Below, piece after piece: positions 1 to 8,961 of a stretch of DNA of 64,000 bases. This DNA is from Dysgonomonas sp. BGC7 (GTDB taxonomy: Bacteria; Bacteroidota; Bacteroidia; Bacteroidales; Dysgonomonadaceae): positions 248,001 through 312,000 of the forward strand of contig NZ_CVRP01000009.1 of assembly GCF_001261735.1 (NCBI RefSeq). The letters are read 5' to 3'. The translations under genes and the position numbers were made by a program. The notes beneath the pieces are model-generated. The model searched no databases and was not told the DNA's origin. It saw only the letters and a program-made list of their open reading frames with translations. Every line of letters starts with the position of its first letter. Position 1 is the first letter of the stretch.

Positions 1-2
1 AT

Positions 3-299
3 GTATATGAATATATAGGTTCTGAAGTTGCCGTAAAGATCAATAACGACTTCCCCGCCGGAGAAGAAATCACCCGTATTCATCTTTATAATCCTGAAGG
101 GATGCCGGCGTTAAACGATGTTACAGGTACTATTCTGTATGTAGCTACATGGAACGGAACAGAAGGTAAAATATATGAGTTTGCTATAAACCGAACTTCG
201 GGAAGACTTGAGAATAATAAAGAACCATTGAATGTATTTACTGGTTTTGATAGAATCGAAGATATTGCAACCAAAGTACAAGGAATCGGATCTCTTTAA
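3..299 (+). CDS. C-terminal end of a PKD-like family surface lipoprotein (partial)
   Basis: An open frame enters from the left edge and ends at a TAA at 297-299, giving the last 98 residues of a larger protein. The tail (TILYVATWNGTEGKIYEF, then a FTGF-like stretch near the end) resembles the C-terminus of the PKD-like lipoproteins that in Bacteroidota follow SusC, SusD and a DUF4843 lipoprotein and precede a TlpA-like protein. The next gene is indeed TlpA-like and starts 27 bases downstream, so the two probably share an operon whose SusCD part lies outside the window. The family assignment rests on the tail and the neighbour only. The start, signal peptide and any substrate clue are not visible. 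Confidence 0.5.
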   Translation, partial: VYEYIGSEVAVKINNDFPAGEEITRIHLYNPEGMPALNDVTGTILYVATWNGTEGKIYEFAINRTSGRLENNKEPLNVFTGFDRIEDIATKVQGIGSL

Positions 300-326
300 T
301 AATTAAAAAAATAAAACAGGAACAAA

Positions 327-2318
327 ATGAATTTAATGAAATGTATTTTAGCAGCTATTTTTCTGCTAATAAGTGTTTTTTCCTTTTCCCAAACGCAGAA
401 TGATCCTTTCTATTTCACAAGTGATGTTTTTGCAGGAAAGGAAGCCACTGTAATTTATAATAGTAATAAGACAATCCTGAAAAATGAAGATAAGGTTGAA
501 GCTATTGTTTATTTTTGGAAGGACTATAAATGGACAGCCCACGATGTTGATATGATAAAAACAGATAGTTTGTGGACAGCAAAAATTACTATCCCGGACG
601 GTGTTGCTTTATTGGACTTTAAGTTTTATACAGGAGATAAAATAGATAGAGGATCTGTTTATGGCTATTTGACTCTCGACGAACAAAAGAGAAACCTTCC
701 TTCTGCCTATACAGGTTGGGGATTGCTGAGGGGCGAGAATACTCAACAATATAGTATTCCTAACCTTATAAAGGATTCGACTCAGTATATAAAAGATGAA
801 GTTCTTTTATTCTGGTTCAATCAGGAACTCCGCTATCATCCAAACGAGCGCAAGAACATTTTTAAATATGCTCTTGAAGTACAAGGCCGGGTTAATCCGG
901 AAAAATGTAAAGAGCAGACTTTGAGAGAGGTTGATTTTGTTTTGCACGGAGATAATAACGCTGATGTACCGGAGCAAACCTATATTGATTGTATCAAGGC
1001 TTTACAGGCGATAAAAAATGACTCTTTGGCAAATACGCTGAAAGAAGAAGCGCTGAAAAAATACCCTAATGGCATACTTGCCCGAGATATTGTGATTTGG
1101 AGTTTATTCAGAGAAGGTAATAAACAAGCAAAAGAAAATGGATTAGTAGAATTGTTGAATCGTTTTCCTACAAGCAAATTTAGTGATATACGCACTGAAA
1201 ATTCAGATCTTTATTATGCGAAAATAATTCAGAGTGTAATTTATAATGAGGTGGTTACTAATAATAATTATGATCTTCTTTATAAATACATAGGAGATGC
1301 CCCATACTCATTACTCGATGCTTTCTTCTGGCATATGGTACAGATTCCATATCGTAACAATGAACGTACAGCGACTCAATTATTACCTTATGCTAACCTG
1401 ATAATGAATGAAATCGTGAACAGACCCAGACTTGAATCACAACTAATTTATTCTCCGAAAGAATGGGTAAATATGCGACTCAACCGAACTAAAGATGCTA
1501 TTATGACCTATGCTCGTATATTGGACGAAACTGGAGATACAGCTAAAGGAATGACTTTACTTGATAGTATTAAACCTTATTATAATAATAAGTCCGCAGA
1601 CTTTAATAATACATATACTCAGATGCTTATCAGATCGAATAGAGTTGGCGAGGTTATGGCAGTTATTAAGAGTGGAATAAAGGAAAATGCAGCATCTCCC
1701 GAAATGATCGAATTATTGAAACAGGATTATATAAAAACAACAGGATCTGATAAAGATTTTGAGAATTATATGAATGGGCTCAAATCATCAGACTTATTGT
1801 CGAAACAACAGGAGAAGCTACGCAAGGAGATTGTAAATCTGCCTATCAAGCTATTTGAGGTAGAGCGATTGTCTGGTGAGAAGGTAGACATGGCCAAGAT
1901 GAAAGGTAAAATTATTATCATCGACTTCTGGGCTACATGGTGTGCTCCTTGTATTGCTGCTATGCCGGGTATGCAGATGGCTGTAAATAAGTATAAGGGA
2001 GATGAGAACGTTGCTTTCTTTTTCTTATCTACACAAGAATCTAATCCGAAATATAAAGACAGAATAAAATCATTGATGCAGCAGAAAGGTTATTCTTTCG
2101 ATGTCGTTCTCGATTCGCCTAGTGGAAATGATACTGCCGATCTTGTATATAGCACATATGCTAAAGAGTTCAAATTCTCAGGTATCCCTCAAAAAATGAT
2201 TATAGATGGAAAAGGCAGATTACGCTGGAGGTCAACGGGTTATTTTGGAAGTCCTTCCGAATTGGCTGATGAGATAAGCTATATTATAGAACTATTGAAA
2301 TCTGAAGGAAATAAATAA
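327..2318 (+). CDS. TlpA-like thioredoxin-fold protein, secreted
   Basis: 663 residues with an N-terminal signal peptide (about residues 1-21, ending FSFSQ). The C-terminal 150 residues are a TlpA/AhpC-like thioredoxin domain: a buried strand IIIIDFWATW leads into the redox motif CAPC at residues 539-542, and a cis-Pro-like segment (SGIPQ) follows near residue 620. The first 500 residues are a helical, repeat-like region seen in large Bacteroidota TlpA proteins attached to SusCD operons. The likely role is thiol-disulfide exchange in the periplasm; the partner is unknown. The start at 327 is supported by the signal peptide immediately after it. It lies 27 bases after the PKD-like gene and 236 bases before the M16 peptidase. 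Confidence 0.82.
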   Translation: MNLMKCILAAIFLLISVFSFSQTQNDPFYFTSDVFAGKEATVIYNSNKTILKNEDKVEAIVYFWKDYKWTAHDVDMIKTDSLWTAKITIPDGVALLDFKFYTGDKIDRGSVYGYLTLDEQKRNLPSAYTGWGLLRGENTQQYSIPNLIKDSTQYIKDEVLLFWFNQELRYHPNERKNIFKYALEVQGRVNPEKCKEQTLREVDFVLHGDNNADVPEQTYIDCIKALQAIKNDSLANTLKEEALKKYPNGILARDIVIWSLFREGNKQAKENGLVELLNRFPTSKFSDIRTENSDLYYAKIIQSVIYNEVVTNNNYDLLYKYIGDAPYSLLDAFFWHMVQIPYRNNERTATQLLPYANLIMNEIVNRPRLESQLIYSPKEWVNMRLNRTKDAIMTYARILDETGDTAKGMTLLDSIKPYYNNKSADFNNTYTQMLIRSNRVGEVMAVIKSGIKENAASPEMIELLKQDYIKTTGSDKDFENYMNGLKSSDLLSKQQEKLRKEIVNLPIKLFEVERLSGEKVDMAKMKGKIIIIDFWATWCAPCIAAMPGMQMAVNKYKGDENVAFFFLSTQESNPKYKDRIKSLMQQKGYSFDVVLDSPSGNDTADLVYSTYAKEFKFSGIPQKMIIDGKGRLRWRSTGYFGSPSELADEISYIIELLKSEGNK

Positions 2319-2378
2319 GCACACACTACTTTAATTAAAGGTTATACCTTAAATCTTTTGGTACTAGGACTTATTTCA

Positions 2379-2433
2379 AGGTTTGTTTCCATTCAATTAC
2401 CATAAACTGGTAGTTGGATGGAAAAACAAACCT
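2379..2433 (+). other. Long imperfect inverted repeat (mRNA stem-loop or terminator)
   Basis: Arms 2379-2400 and 2410-2433 pair with about three mismatches or bulges around a 9-base loop. The outer arms AGGTTTGTTT and AAACAAACCT are near perfect. It lies between the TlpA-like gene and the M16 peptidase gene. No T-tract follows, so it may be a processing or attenuation hairpin rather than a classical terminator. Confidence 0.5.
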
Positions 2434-2554
2434 CGAGTATAATAACTATTTCTGGTATGAATAGTATGTTATAATATCTGACATTTTATGATTCCTGAGA
2501 GGAAGACCTATTGATAGATTTCTAAAAATTAAAAGAATATAATTCTATATACGA

Positions 2555-5380
2555 ATGATTAAAAAACTGATTTTACAAATTATTGTTTCAATAATTGTAT
2601 TGCATACCAATGCTCAAACGATAGTAGATATTCCGATGGATACTACCGTAAAAAAAGGAGTTCTGAGTAATGGTTTAACATATTATATAAAGAAGAATAC
2701 GTATAAAAGTAAGAAAGCCGATTTTTATATTGTGCAGAAGGTGGGTTCTATGCAGGAAGAAGATAATCAATCGGGGCTGGCACATTTTCTGGAACACATG
2801 GCTTTTAACGGAACTAAAAACTATCCGGGACGCAAAACTATGCTCGATTATTTAGAAAAGAATGGAGCTAAGTTTGGCGTGAATGTAAATGCCTATACTT
2901 CGTATGACGAAACGGTGTACAACTTGTCTGATATCCCTCTGACTCGTGATGGTATCATGGACTCTTGCCTATTGATACTTCATGATTGGTCACATTTTAT
3001 AACACTCGATAATAATGAGATAGATAAGGAACGTGATATTATTAAGGAAGAATGGCGTACCCGCAACAATGCTGATCAGAGAATATATGCCAAGCTATTT
3101 CCTATAATGTTCGAAGGAAGTAAATATGCCAATCGTATGCCAATAGGAGATATGGAGATTGTCGAGAATTTTCCTTATCAGGTTATAAAAGACTATTACA
3201 ACAAATGGTATCGTCCCGATCTGCAAGCTATAATTATAGTAGGGGATGTAGATGCAGACAAGGTGGAACAACGTATCAAGAGTATGTTTGCGGATATTCC
3301 TAAACCGATAAATCCGGCAGAACGAATCTATTATCCGGTAAAAGATAATAAAGAAAGAATTGTTGCTGTGGCTACAGATCCTGAAGCTACTTCATCATCA
3401 GTGTCTGTTTATTTTAAACATAATATTATCGAATTAGGAAAGCGACAACAGAAAGATGCTATAAAAAAAAGCATCTTGTCTAATATGGGTGGGCAGCTTC
3501 TTTCCGATCGCTATCAGGAAATAGCCCGCAAATCTGGTGCGCCTTTTACAGGAGCCTCAGCTTACGATGGACAATATTCTGTTTCAGTTACTAAAAACGC
3601 TTTTATACTAGCGGCCGGATGTAAAGAGAACCAGGTTATCACTGCACTGACTGCTCTATTGCGAGAGAAGAATAGAATATTGAAACATGGATTTATTCAA
3701 AGCGAACTTGATCGATATAAGCTCAATATGTTGCAATATTACGATCAGTTGTATAGTAATAAAGATAAACAACCAAATGATGGATATGTACAGGCGTACA
3801 TTCAGAATTTTATTCAGAATGAGCCTGCAATGGGTATAGAATATGAATATGCCTTGATAAAAGATATATTGAATGAGATCGACTTACAGTCTATAAACTC
3901 TTATATGGGGAGTGTCTTGGAGAATGACAGCGAGAATGTAGTTGTAACTATAGAAGGGCCTCAAAGAGCAGATATATTATATCCTTCTAAAGAGCAGGTA
4001 AATGAAGTCTTTGCTTCGGTCAGGCTATCAGATATAGAGCCATATTCAGACACACTTGAATCAACATCTTTGATAGATGTATTGCCAGAAGCAGGAAAGG
4101 TCGTAAAAGTGGATAAGAATGGACAATTTGGATCTACTGTTTGGAAACTATCCAATGGTATTACAATCGTCTTGAAACATACTGATTTTAAGAATGATCA
4201 GATTGTTATGTCCGGATTGTCTTATGGAGGAACTTCTATGTTTGAGGATAATGAAGTTTTAGAAGCCGGGCTAATCAATATTGTTCCTTCTGTCGGAGGA
4301 GTAGGGGCTTTCAGCTCTTCGGATCTACAAAAAGTGTTAGCCGGAAATTCTGCACAGGTAGCACCATCTGTCTCGCAGTGGACTCAATCTTTTTCCGGGA
4401 CATCTACAAAGAAAGATTTAGAGACAATGCTTCAGTTAGTGTATTTGTATTTTACTTCTCCTCGTCGCGATAATGAAGCATTTACCTCTTTCAGCGAACG
4501 ATTGAAGGAGCAATTAAGAAACAACGAGATGGATCCGTCAGCAGCATTTAGTGATTCTGTTCGCACGGCTTTGTATGCGAGTAGCCCACGTGCTAAAGGG
4601 TTAAAGTATCGAGACGTTGATAATTTAGATTATAGCCGTATTATAGAAATGTACCAGCAGAGCTTTGCTGTCCCATCTTCTTTTACATTTGTTTTTGTAG
4701 GAACAATCGATGAGAGTGTATTACAACCTTTGGTAGAACAGTATTTGGGTTCTTTATCTTCGGTTGCAAAATCTCCTGATTGTTGCAATTTAAGATATGG
4801 TATGAGGAAAGGAGAGTATTCGAAACATTTTAATCAGACAATGGAAACACCAATGTCTTCTATCATGAAGATTTATTCAGGTATGATAGGTAGAAATGTC
4901 AAAAATTCAATTAGCCTAGGTATCTTAAATCAGATATTAGATATTGTTTATACTCGTACTATACGTGAAGCAGAAGGAGGTACCTATGGCGTGAATACTA
5001 ATATCAGTGTGAATAGAGTGCCTGATGGTGAAACATTGCTTCAAATAACATATACAACAGAACCAGGAAAAGTTTCAGCCTTGAATGCACAGATAGATAA
5101 GGAGCTGAAGAATATAGCTGAGGTCGGACCTTCTGATACAGATTTTAATAAGGTAAAAGAATACTTGCTGAAGAACTATGATGATCAGAAAAAACAAAAT
5201 CAATATTGGGTATCTCATCTGCTTACCTATTATTTTTATTCAGAAGATTTCAGCTCCGATTATTACTCTACATTAGAGAACATAACACCTGACGATATAA
5301 AAAGCATTGCAAAAGAGCTGTTGTCTCAAGATAATCATATAGAGGTCATAATGTCGCCTAATGAAATCATATCGTTTTAA
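2555..5380 (+). CDS. M16 family zinc metallopeptidase (pitrilysin/insulinase type)
   Basis: 941 residues with a signal peptide (cleavage near NAQT, residue about 20), so probably periplasmic. The inverted zinc motif HFLEH is at residues 77-81 (His77, Glu80, His81), and the third ligand is probably Glu159 in the segment EIDKERDIIKEE, the usual spacing for this family. The full length covers four M16 domains: a catalytic N-terminal pair and a C-terminal pair without HxxEH, as in single-chain bacterial members (about 930-960 residues). The expected role is degradation of peptides or small protein fragments. The alpha/beta hydrolase gene follows after 11 bases, suggesting co-transcription. Confidence 0.9.
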   Translation: MIKKLILQIIVSIIVLHTNAQTIVDIPMDTTVKKGVLSNGLTYYIKKNTYKSKKADFYIVQKVGSMQEEDNQSGLAHFLEHMAFNGTKNYPGRKTMLDYLEKNGAKFGVNVNAYTSYDETVYNLSDIPLTRDGIMDSCLLILHDWSHFITLDNNEIDKERDIIKEEWRTRNNADQRIYAKLFPIMFEGSKYANRMPIGDMEIVENFPYQVIKDYYNKWYRPDLQAIIIVGDVDADKVEQRIKSMFADIPKPINPAERIYYPVKDNKERIVAVATDPEATSSSVSVYFKHNIIELGKRQQKDAIKKSILSNMGGQLLSDRYQEIARKSGAPFTGASAYDGQYSVSVTKNAFILAAGCKENQVITALTALLREKNRILKHGFIQSELDRYKLNMLQYYDQLYSNKDKQPNDGYVQAYIQNFIQNEPAMGIEYEYALIKDILNEIDLQSINSYMGSVLENDSENVVVTIEGPQRADILYPSKEQVNEVFASVRLSDIEPYSDTLESTSLIDVLPEAGKVVKVDKNGQFGSTVWKLSNGITIVLKHTDFKNDQIVMSGLSYGGTSMFEDNEVLEAGLINIVPSVGGVGAFSSSDLQKVLAGNSAQVAPSVSQWTQSFSGTSTKKDLETMLQLVYLYFTSPRRDNEAFTSFSERLKEQLRNNEMDPSAAFSDSVRTALYASSPRAKGLKYRDVDNLDYSRIIEMYQQSFAVPSSFTFVFVGTIDESVLQPLVEQYLGSLSSVAKSPDCCNLRYGMRKGEYSKHFNQTMETPMSSIMKIYSGMIGRNVKNSISLGILNQILDIVYTRTIREAEGGTYGVNTNISVNRVPDGETLLQITYTTEPGKVSALNAQIDKELKNIAEVGPSDTDFNKVKEYLLKNYDDQKKQNQYWVSHLLTYYFYSEDFSSDYYSTLENITPDDIKSIAKELLSQDNHIEVIMSPNEIISF

Positions 5381-5391
5381 TAAATAAGAAA

Positions 5392-6489
5392 ATGAATATA
5401 TTGAAATACATACTGTGTAGTTTATTATTTTGTATTGTTGTCATAAACAATATATCTGCAAAAGAGGATATTGGTGAAAAGAAATATAAAGAGGAAAATG
5501 TTATATATTATAATTTAGATTCTACTTTGCATTTTGGAGCAACATTGACTCTACCTATCGATAAATCGGTATTTCCTGTTGTAATATTTGTTTCGGGTAC
5601 AGGAAAACAAGATAGGGATGGTACAATGGCTGGACATAAAATGTTTGCAACTATTGCCGACTATTTGAGCAATCGAGGAGTTGCTGTTCTTCGTTCAGAT
5701 GACAGAGAAGTTGGAGAAAGTAATGGCGCATATGAAACCTCGACTACAGCTGATTTTGCAGATGATGTTCGCTCTGCTATAGATTATCTAAAGAGTAGGA
5801 AAGATATTAATATAAGTAAAGTCGGACTACTTGGACATAGTGAGGGAGGGGCTGTTATCTCTATTGTTGCGTCCACATCTACGGATGTTGCATTTATGAT
5901 TAGTTTGGCTGGCTTGGCAACAGAGGGATTAAACTCTCTTATACGTCAGAATGAAGATATAGTTGCCGCAGCAGATATCCCTGATTATAATAAGAAAAGA
6001 TATAATGATATAAATGGACGTATGTTTCGTGTAGCTTATGATTATGCACAGACAGATAGTTTAGAACAGAAATTGAACGACACATTCAATGAATGGAAAC
6101 TGAAAGACGATGAATATTTCAAAAGCTTGAATACCGGAGGGTATGATCATTTTCGCTTTCCTATCTATTCGTATGTAAGACAGGCTATAGGGCCTTGGTA
6201 TCGTTTTTTTGTGCAGTATGATCCTGAAAAATATCTGAGTAAAGTAAAGATTCCTGTTTTAGCTTTGAATGGTGATAAAGATATTCTAGTGGCCTCGGAT
6301 CTAAATCTGAGTAATTTCAAAAAATATCTGGCGGGTAATAATGATGTAACAACTGTCTCTTTAGCAGGGCTAAATCATTTATTTTTGCCTTGCCAGACAT
6401 GCACACAGCAAGAGTATTCTACGATAAAGGACGATATACCTGAGGAGGTCTTATCTCTGATTTCCAATTGGATTAATAAACGTTTTTAA
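5392..6489 (+). CDS. Secreted alpha/beta hydrolase
   Basis: 365 residues with a signal peptide (residues 1-23, ending ISAKED). The fold is recognisable from the oxyanion strand VVIFVSGTGKQDRDG, the nucleophile elbow GHSEGG with Ser150, an acid-bearing segment ALNGDKDILV and a catalytic His in GLNHLF near the C-terminus. Family members are carboxylesterases or acyl hydrolases acting on small esters or peptides; the substrate cannot be told. It follows the M16 peptidase by 11 bases, so both may act on the same secreted substrates. Its last four bases overlap the end of a degraded convergent aminotransferase gene. Confidence 0.8.
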   Translation: MNILKYILCSLLFCIVVINNISAKEDIGEKKYKEENVIYYNLDSTLHFGATLTLPIDKSVFPVVIFVSGTGKQDRDGTMAGHKMFATIADYLSNRGVAVLRSDDREVGESNGAYETSTTADFADDVRSAIDYLKSRKDINISKVGLLGHSEGGAVISIVASTSTDVAFMISLAGLATEGLNSLIRQNEDIVAAADIPDYNKKRYNDINGRMFRVAYDYAQTDSLEQKLNDTFNEWKLKDDEYFKSLNTGGYDHFRFPIYSYVRQAIGPWYRFFVQYDPEKYLSKVKIPVLALNGDKDILVASDLNLSNFKKYLAGNNDVTTVSLAGLNHLFLPCQTCTQQEYSTIKDDIPEEVLSLISNWINKRF

Positions 6490-7153
6490 TTGTTCAGAAA
6501 TTTCTTAATCCCTTTTGTTAAATAGCTTATATGAGGTTCATACAAAGGGGATTATTCCTTTATTAATAAAATATTATTCATTTACTTCAATCATAATCTT
6601 TATTCGCTTTTTGAGGAAAATAATGCTCTATGCATTCTACTGCAACATCACGACGTTTTTTATAGACCTCCACTACTTTCCCGATATGCTTATCTAATCA
6701 TATCGTTTCAGATATTCGGAAATAACCATTTGGGCAATTGTGTTGCATTGTAAATCTGTACCTTGTTTAACCAAAACATATTTACGGATAATATCCTTGT
6801 CTCCTACAATCCAACCGATGCGAAAGCCCCGACAGATCAAGTCCTTGCTGAGGACCGTGAGTTATTAGTACATTATCTTTATCGAAAGATGTATCTAGAT
6901 TATTATTCATACGATTGGCAATCCATTCCCTCAAAGGAGCATAACCTTCAGTTGTGGTATATTGAAGTGCTTTAGTTCCAGCATCTTTAAGAACGATCTG
7001 ATTTACTTCGTTGATCTCCTCTATCGGAAAGATTTCCGGTGCGGGTAATCCTCCTGTAAACGAGATCATATCTTCCTGTTCTGTTACTTTAAGTATCTCC
7101 CTTATTTCCGAAGCTTTTATTTCGGACATTCTTTTTGCGAATTGTAGCTGCAT
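6486..7153 (-). pseudogene. Degraded PLP-dependent aminotransferase (MocR/2-aminoadipate type)
   Basis: The first 117 or so codons from ATG 7153 read as the N-terminus of a class I/II aminotransferase of the LysN/2-aminoadipate family (EIREILKVTEQEDMISFTGG, then ALQYTTTEGYAPLREW and DNVLITHGPQQGLDL). The frame is then lost: the middle of the family, including the PLP lysine, is missing. A second frame carries FRIGWIVGDKDIIRKYVL and GTDLQCNTIAQMVISEYL down to about 6700. After a one-base shift a third frame carries LDKHIGKVVEVYKKRRD. A last fragment, GIKKFLNN, ends at the TAA at 6486-6488. At 668 bases against about 1200 for the family, roughly 500 bases are deleted and at least three frame breaks exist. 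It cannot make an active enzyme. An A-rich leader upstream of 7153 is retained. Confidence 0.85.
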
Positions 7154-7261
7154 AATAATCTTTAAATACAATTGAAAATTAAAATCAAAAGGGAAATGTA
7201 AAAACAGATACAATTTTCAATATACGAATAGGTACAGATTTATTTTTACAAATTTTCATTA

Positions 7262-7277
7262 TACTTACTACTAAGTA
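7262..7277. promoter_or_regulatory. Candidate TetR operator in front of tetR
   Basis: A perfect palindrome TACTTA-ctac-TAAGTA lies just upstream of the -7 box of the TetR-family gene. The same arms with the same 4-base spacer occur at 7869-7884 in front of the next gene, which supports it being the operator of this regulator. Confidence 0.7.
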
Positions 7278-7289
7278 AATAAATAATTA

Positions 7290-7297
7290 TATATTTG
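7290..7297 (+). promoter_or_regulatory. -7 box of the tetR promoter
   Basis: TATATTTG is an exact match to the Bacteroidota -7 consensus TAnnTTTG. It ends only 5 bases before the ATG at 7303, so transcription would start at or next to the start codon. No convincing -33 TTTG is seen; the palindromic operator occupies the spacer region. Confidence 0.6.
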
Positions 7298-7302
7298 CAA
7301 TT

Positions 7303-7848
7303 ATGAATGATACTCGGTCTGAAATAATACGATTAGCAAACGAACTGATAAGGTCAGTTGGTTATAATGCATTCAGTTACGCTGATATATCTAAACAGCT
7401 TAATATTAAGAATGCAGCGGTACATTATTATTTCCCTTCCAAGTCAGATTTGGGTATTGCCGTTATCAAAGAAAGCCATTCTCTTTTTTTAGAAAAAACC
7501 GAGGCTTGGAGTAAATTGAATTGCAAGCAACAATACAAAAAATATATTACAATGCATGATAGCTTTGTCAAAACGCATTGGACTTGTATTGTAGGCTCAT
7601 TAGCTCCCTCTTTTGACACGCTTCCCGAAAATATGCAGAAAGAATTGCAGAAATTAGTCAATACAATATTAGATTGGCTTACAGAGTTATTAACCAAAGG
7701 GAAAGAAACCGAAGTTTTTAACTTTAAAGAAACTCCAAGAACAAGAGCAAATATGATTCATTCCACTTTATTATCTTCATTACAAATGAATAAAGTATTG
7801 AGAAATGATATTTATAAATCAATACAAGAAGGATTGTTAAACATATAA
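7303..7848 (+). CDS. TetR/AcrR family transcriptional regulator
   Basis: 181 residues. The N-terminal 60 residues form a TetR-type DNA-binding domain: EIIRLANELIRSVGYNAFSY, then the helix-turn-helix YADISKQLNIKNAAVHYYF (about residues 27-47) and SKSDLGIAVI. The C-terminal helical domain, which would bind the inducer, is not informative. The gene is flanked by two matching palindromes (7262-7277 and 7869-7884), so it probably represses itself and the KAS III-like gene downstream, 71 bases away. The inducer may be an acyl or aromatic compound made or used by that enzyme, but this is inference. The start at 7303 is the only ATG that includes the whole DNA-binding domain. Confidence 0.88.
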   Translation: MNDTRSEIIRLANELIRSVGYNAFSYADISKQLNIKNAAVHYYFPSKSDLGIAVIKESHSLFLEKTEAWSKLNCKQQYKKYITMHDSFVKTHWTCIVGSLAPSFDTLPENMQKELQKLVNTILDWLTELLTKGKETEVFNFKETPRTRANMIHSTLLSSLQMNKVLRNDIYKSIQEGLLNI

Positions 7849-7868
7849 TTTTTTTTGTCCATAGCGCT

Positions 7869-7884
7869 TACTTACTAATAAGTA
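7869..7884. promoter_or_regulatory. Candidate TetR operator in front of the KAS III-like gene
   Basis: TACTTA-ctaa-TAAGTA has the same arms and spacing as the palindrome at 7262-7277. It lies 35 bases upstream of the ATG at 7920, a position where bound repressor would block transcription or promoter access. Confidence 0.7.
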
Positions 7885-7919
7885 TTTAGTTGATATTAAT
7901 TTTTAAACACAATTATACA

Positions 7920-8894
7920 ATGAGTGCAACAATTACATCTATTGGAATATACCATCCCGAAAAAGAAATTTACAATTCGTATTTCGAAAGTTTTATTGAT
8001 ACGTCAGACACATGGATAAGAGAAAGAACAGGCATCGAAAGACGTTTCTATACAGCCCCTAACGAATACACAAGCGATATGTGCGTAAAAGCCACTTTGA
8101 ATTTATCGAAAGAATATAATAAGGACTTACACGACATAGACTATATCATAGTTGCCACAAGCACTCCCGACCAACCAATGCCAAGTGTTGCAAGCCAAGT
8201 ACAGTCTCGATTAAACATACCTCATGCAGGAGCAATAGATATATCTTCCGCTTGTGCCGGATTTGTTAATGGAATTATCTTAGCAAAAGGATTGATAGCA
8301 TCGGGTACACACAAAAAGATTCTTGTCATAGGAGCTGATGTCCTTTCTAAAGTTACTGACTTTACAGACCGAACAACTTGTATTTTGTTTGGAGATGGAG
8401 CAGGAGCGGTAATCGTAGAGAAAGCCGATAACAATAGCTTGTTCAATACCATAACAGGAACAAATGGCGATTATGGCAAAGATTTGTATTTGGCGCATCA
8501 AAATGCACCAATCAGCAATTCAGAAGTTATAGCAAACAATAAATTACACCAAAATGGTAGAGTTGTCTATAAATGGGCTGTCCAAACACTTACGGGTGGG
8601 CTACATGAACTTGCAAGAAAAAATAATGTAACCCTTGAAGATATTGATTATTTCATTCCTCACAGTGCTAATTATCGCTTATTGGAAGCTATTTTTAAAG
8701 AATTGGATATTCCGATGGAAAAATGTTTAGATAGTGTGAGGCTGTTCGGAAATACTTCGGCTGCCTCTATACCTCTTGCGTGGTACAGTGCTATCAAGGA
8801 TGGGAAGTTAAAGTTGGGAGATAAAATTATGCTTGTTGGATTCGGTGGTGGCTTCACCTATGCAGGCATCTATATAAAGAATAATATTGTGTAG
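7920..8894 (+). CDS. 3-oxoacyl-ACP synthase III (FabH/KAS III) family enzyme
   Basis: 324 residues from ATG 7920; an upstream TTG at 7890 would add ten residues but overlaps the promoter/operator region, so it was not chosen. The KAS III triad is complete: Cys112 in ISSACAGF, His248 in IPHSANYR and Asn278 in FGNTSAASIP. The enzyme condenses an acyl-CoA or acyl-thioester with malonyl-ACP or a related nucleophile. Because it is under a local TetR repressor and outside a fatty-acid cluster, it is more likely an accessory synthase (signal, ketone or secondary product) than the housekeeping FabH; that is inference. The neighbouring AraC regulator and ketopantoate-reductase-like gene run in the same direction. 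Confidence 0.88.
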   Translation: MSATITSIGIYHPEKEIYNSYFESFIDTSDTWIRERTGIERRFYTAPNEYTSDMCVKATLNLSKEYNKDLHDIDYIIVATSTPDQPMPSVASQVQSRLNIPHAGAIDISSACAGFVNGIILAKGLIASGTHKKILVIGADVLSKVTDFTDRTTCILFGDGAGAVIVEKADNNSLFNTITGTNGDYGKDLYLAHQNAPISNSEVIANNKLHQNGRVVYKWAVQTLTGGLHELARKNNVTLEDIDYFIPHSANYRLLEAIFKELDIPMEKCLDSVRLFGNTSAASIPLAWYSAIKDGKLKLGDKIMLVGFGGGFTYAGIYIKNNIV

Positions 8895-8945
8895 AATTTC
8901 GAATGAATGTCCGAATTTTACACCTCATATCTAATGAATTACATT

Positions 8946-8953
8946 TATTTTTG
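8946..8953 (+). promoter_or_regulatory. -7 box in front of the AraC-family gene
   Basis: TATTTTTG matches TAnnTTTG and ends 8 bases before the ATG at 8962, implying a very short leader. No clear -33 element is seen. Confidence 0.45.
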
Positions 8954-8961
8954 GCATTGAT

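Noticed and set aside
6515-6697. Plus-strand open frames of about 60-70 codons in 6515-6975.
   Set aside because: They are antisense to the degraded aminotransferase fragments and show no protein-like composition.
7890-7919. A TTG start giving the KAS III-like protein ten more residues.
   Set aside because: The extra residues come from the leader near the operator, and the ATG at 7920 aligns the active Cys to position 112 as in E. coli FabH.
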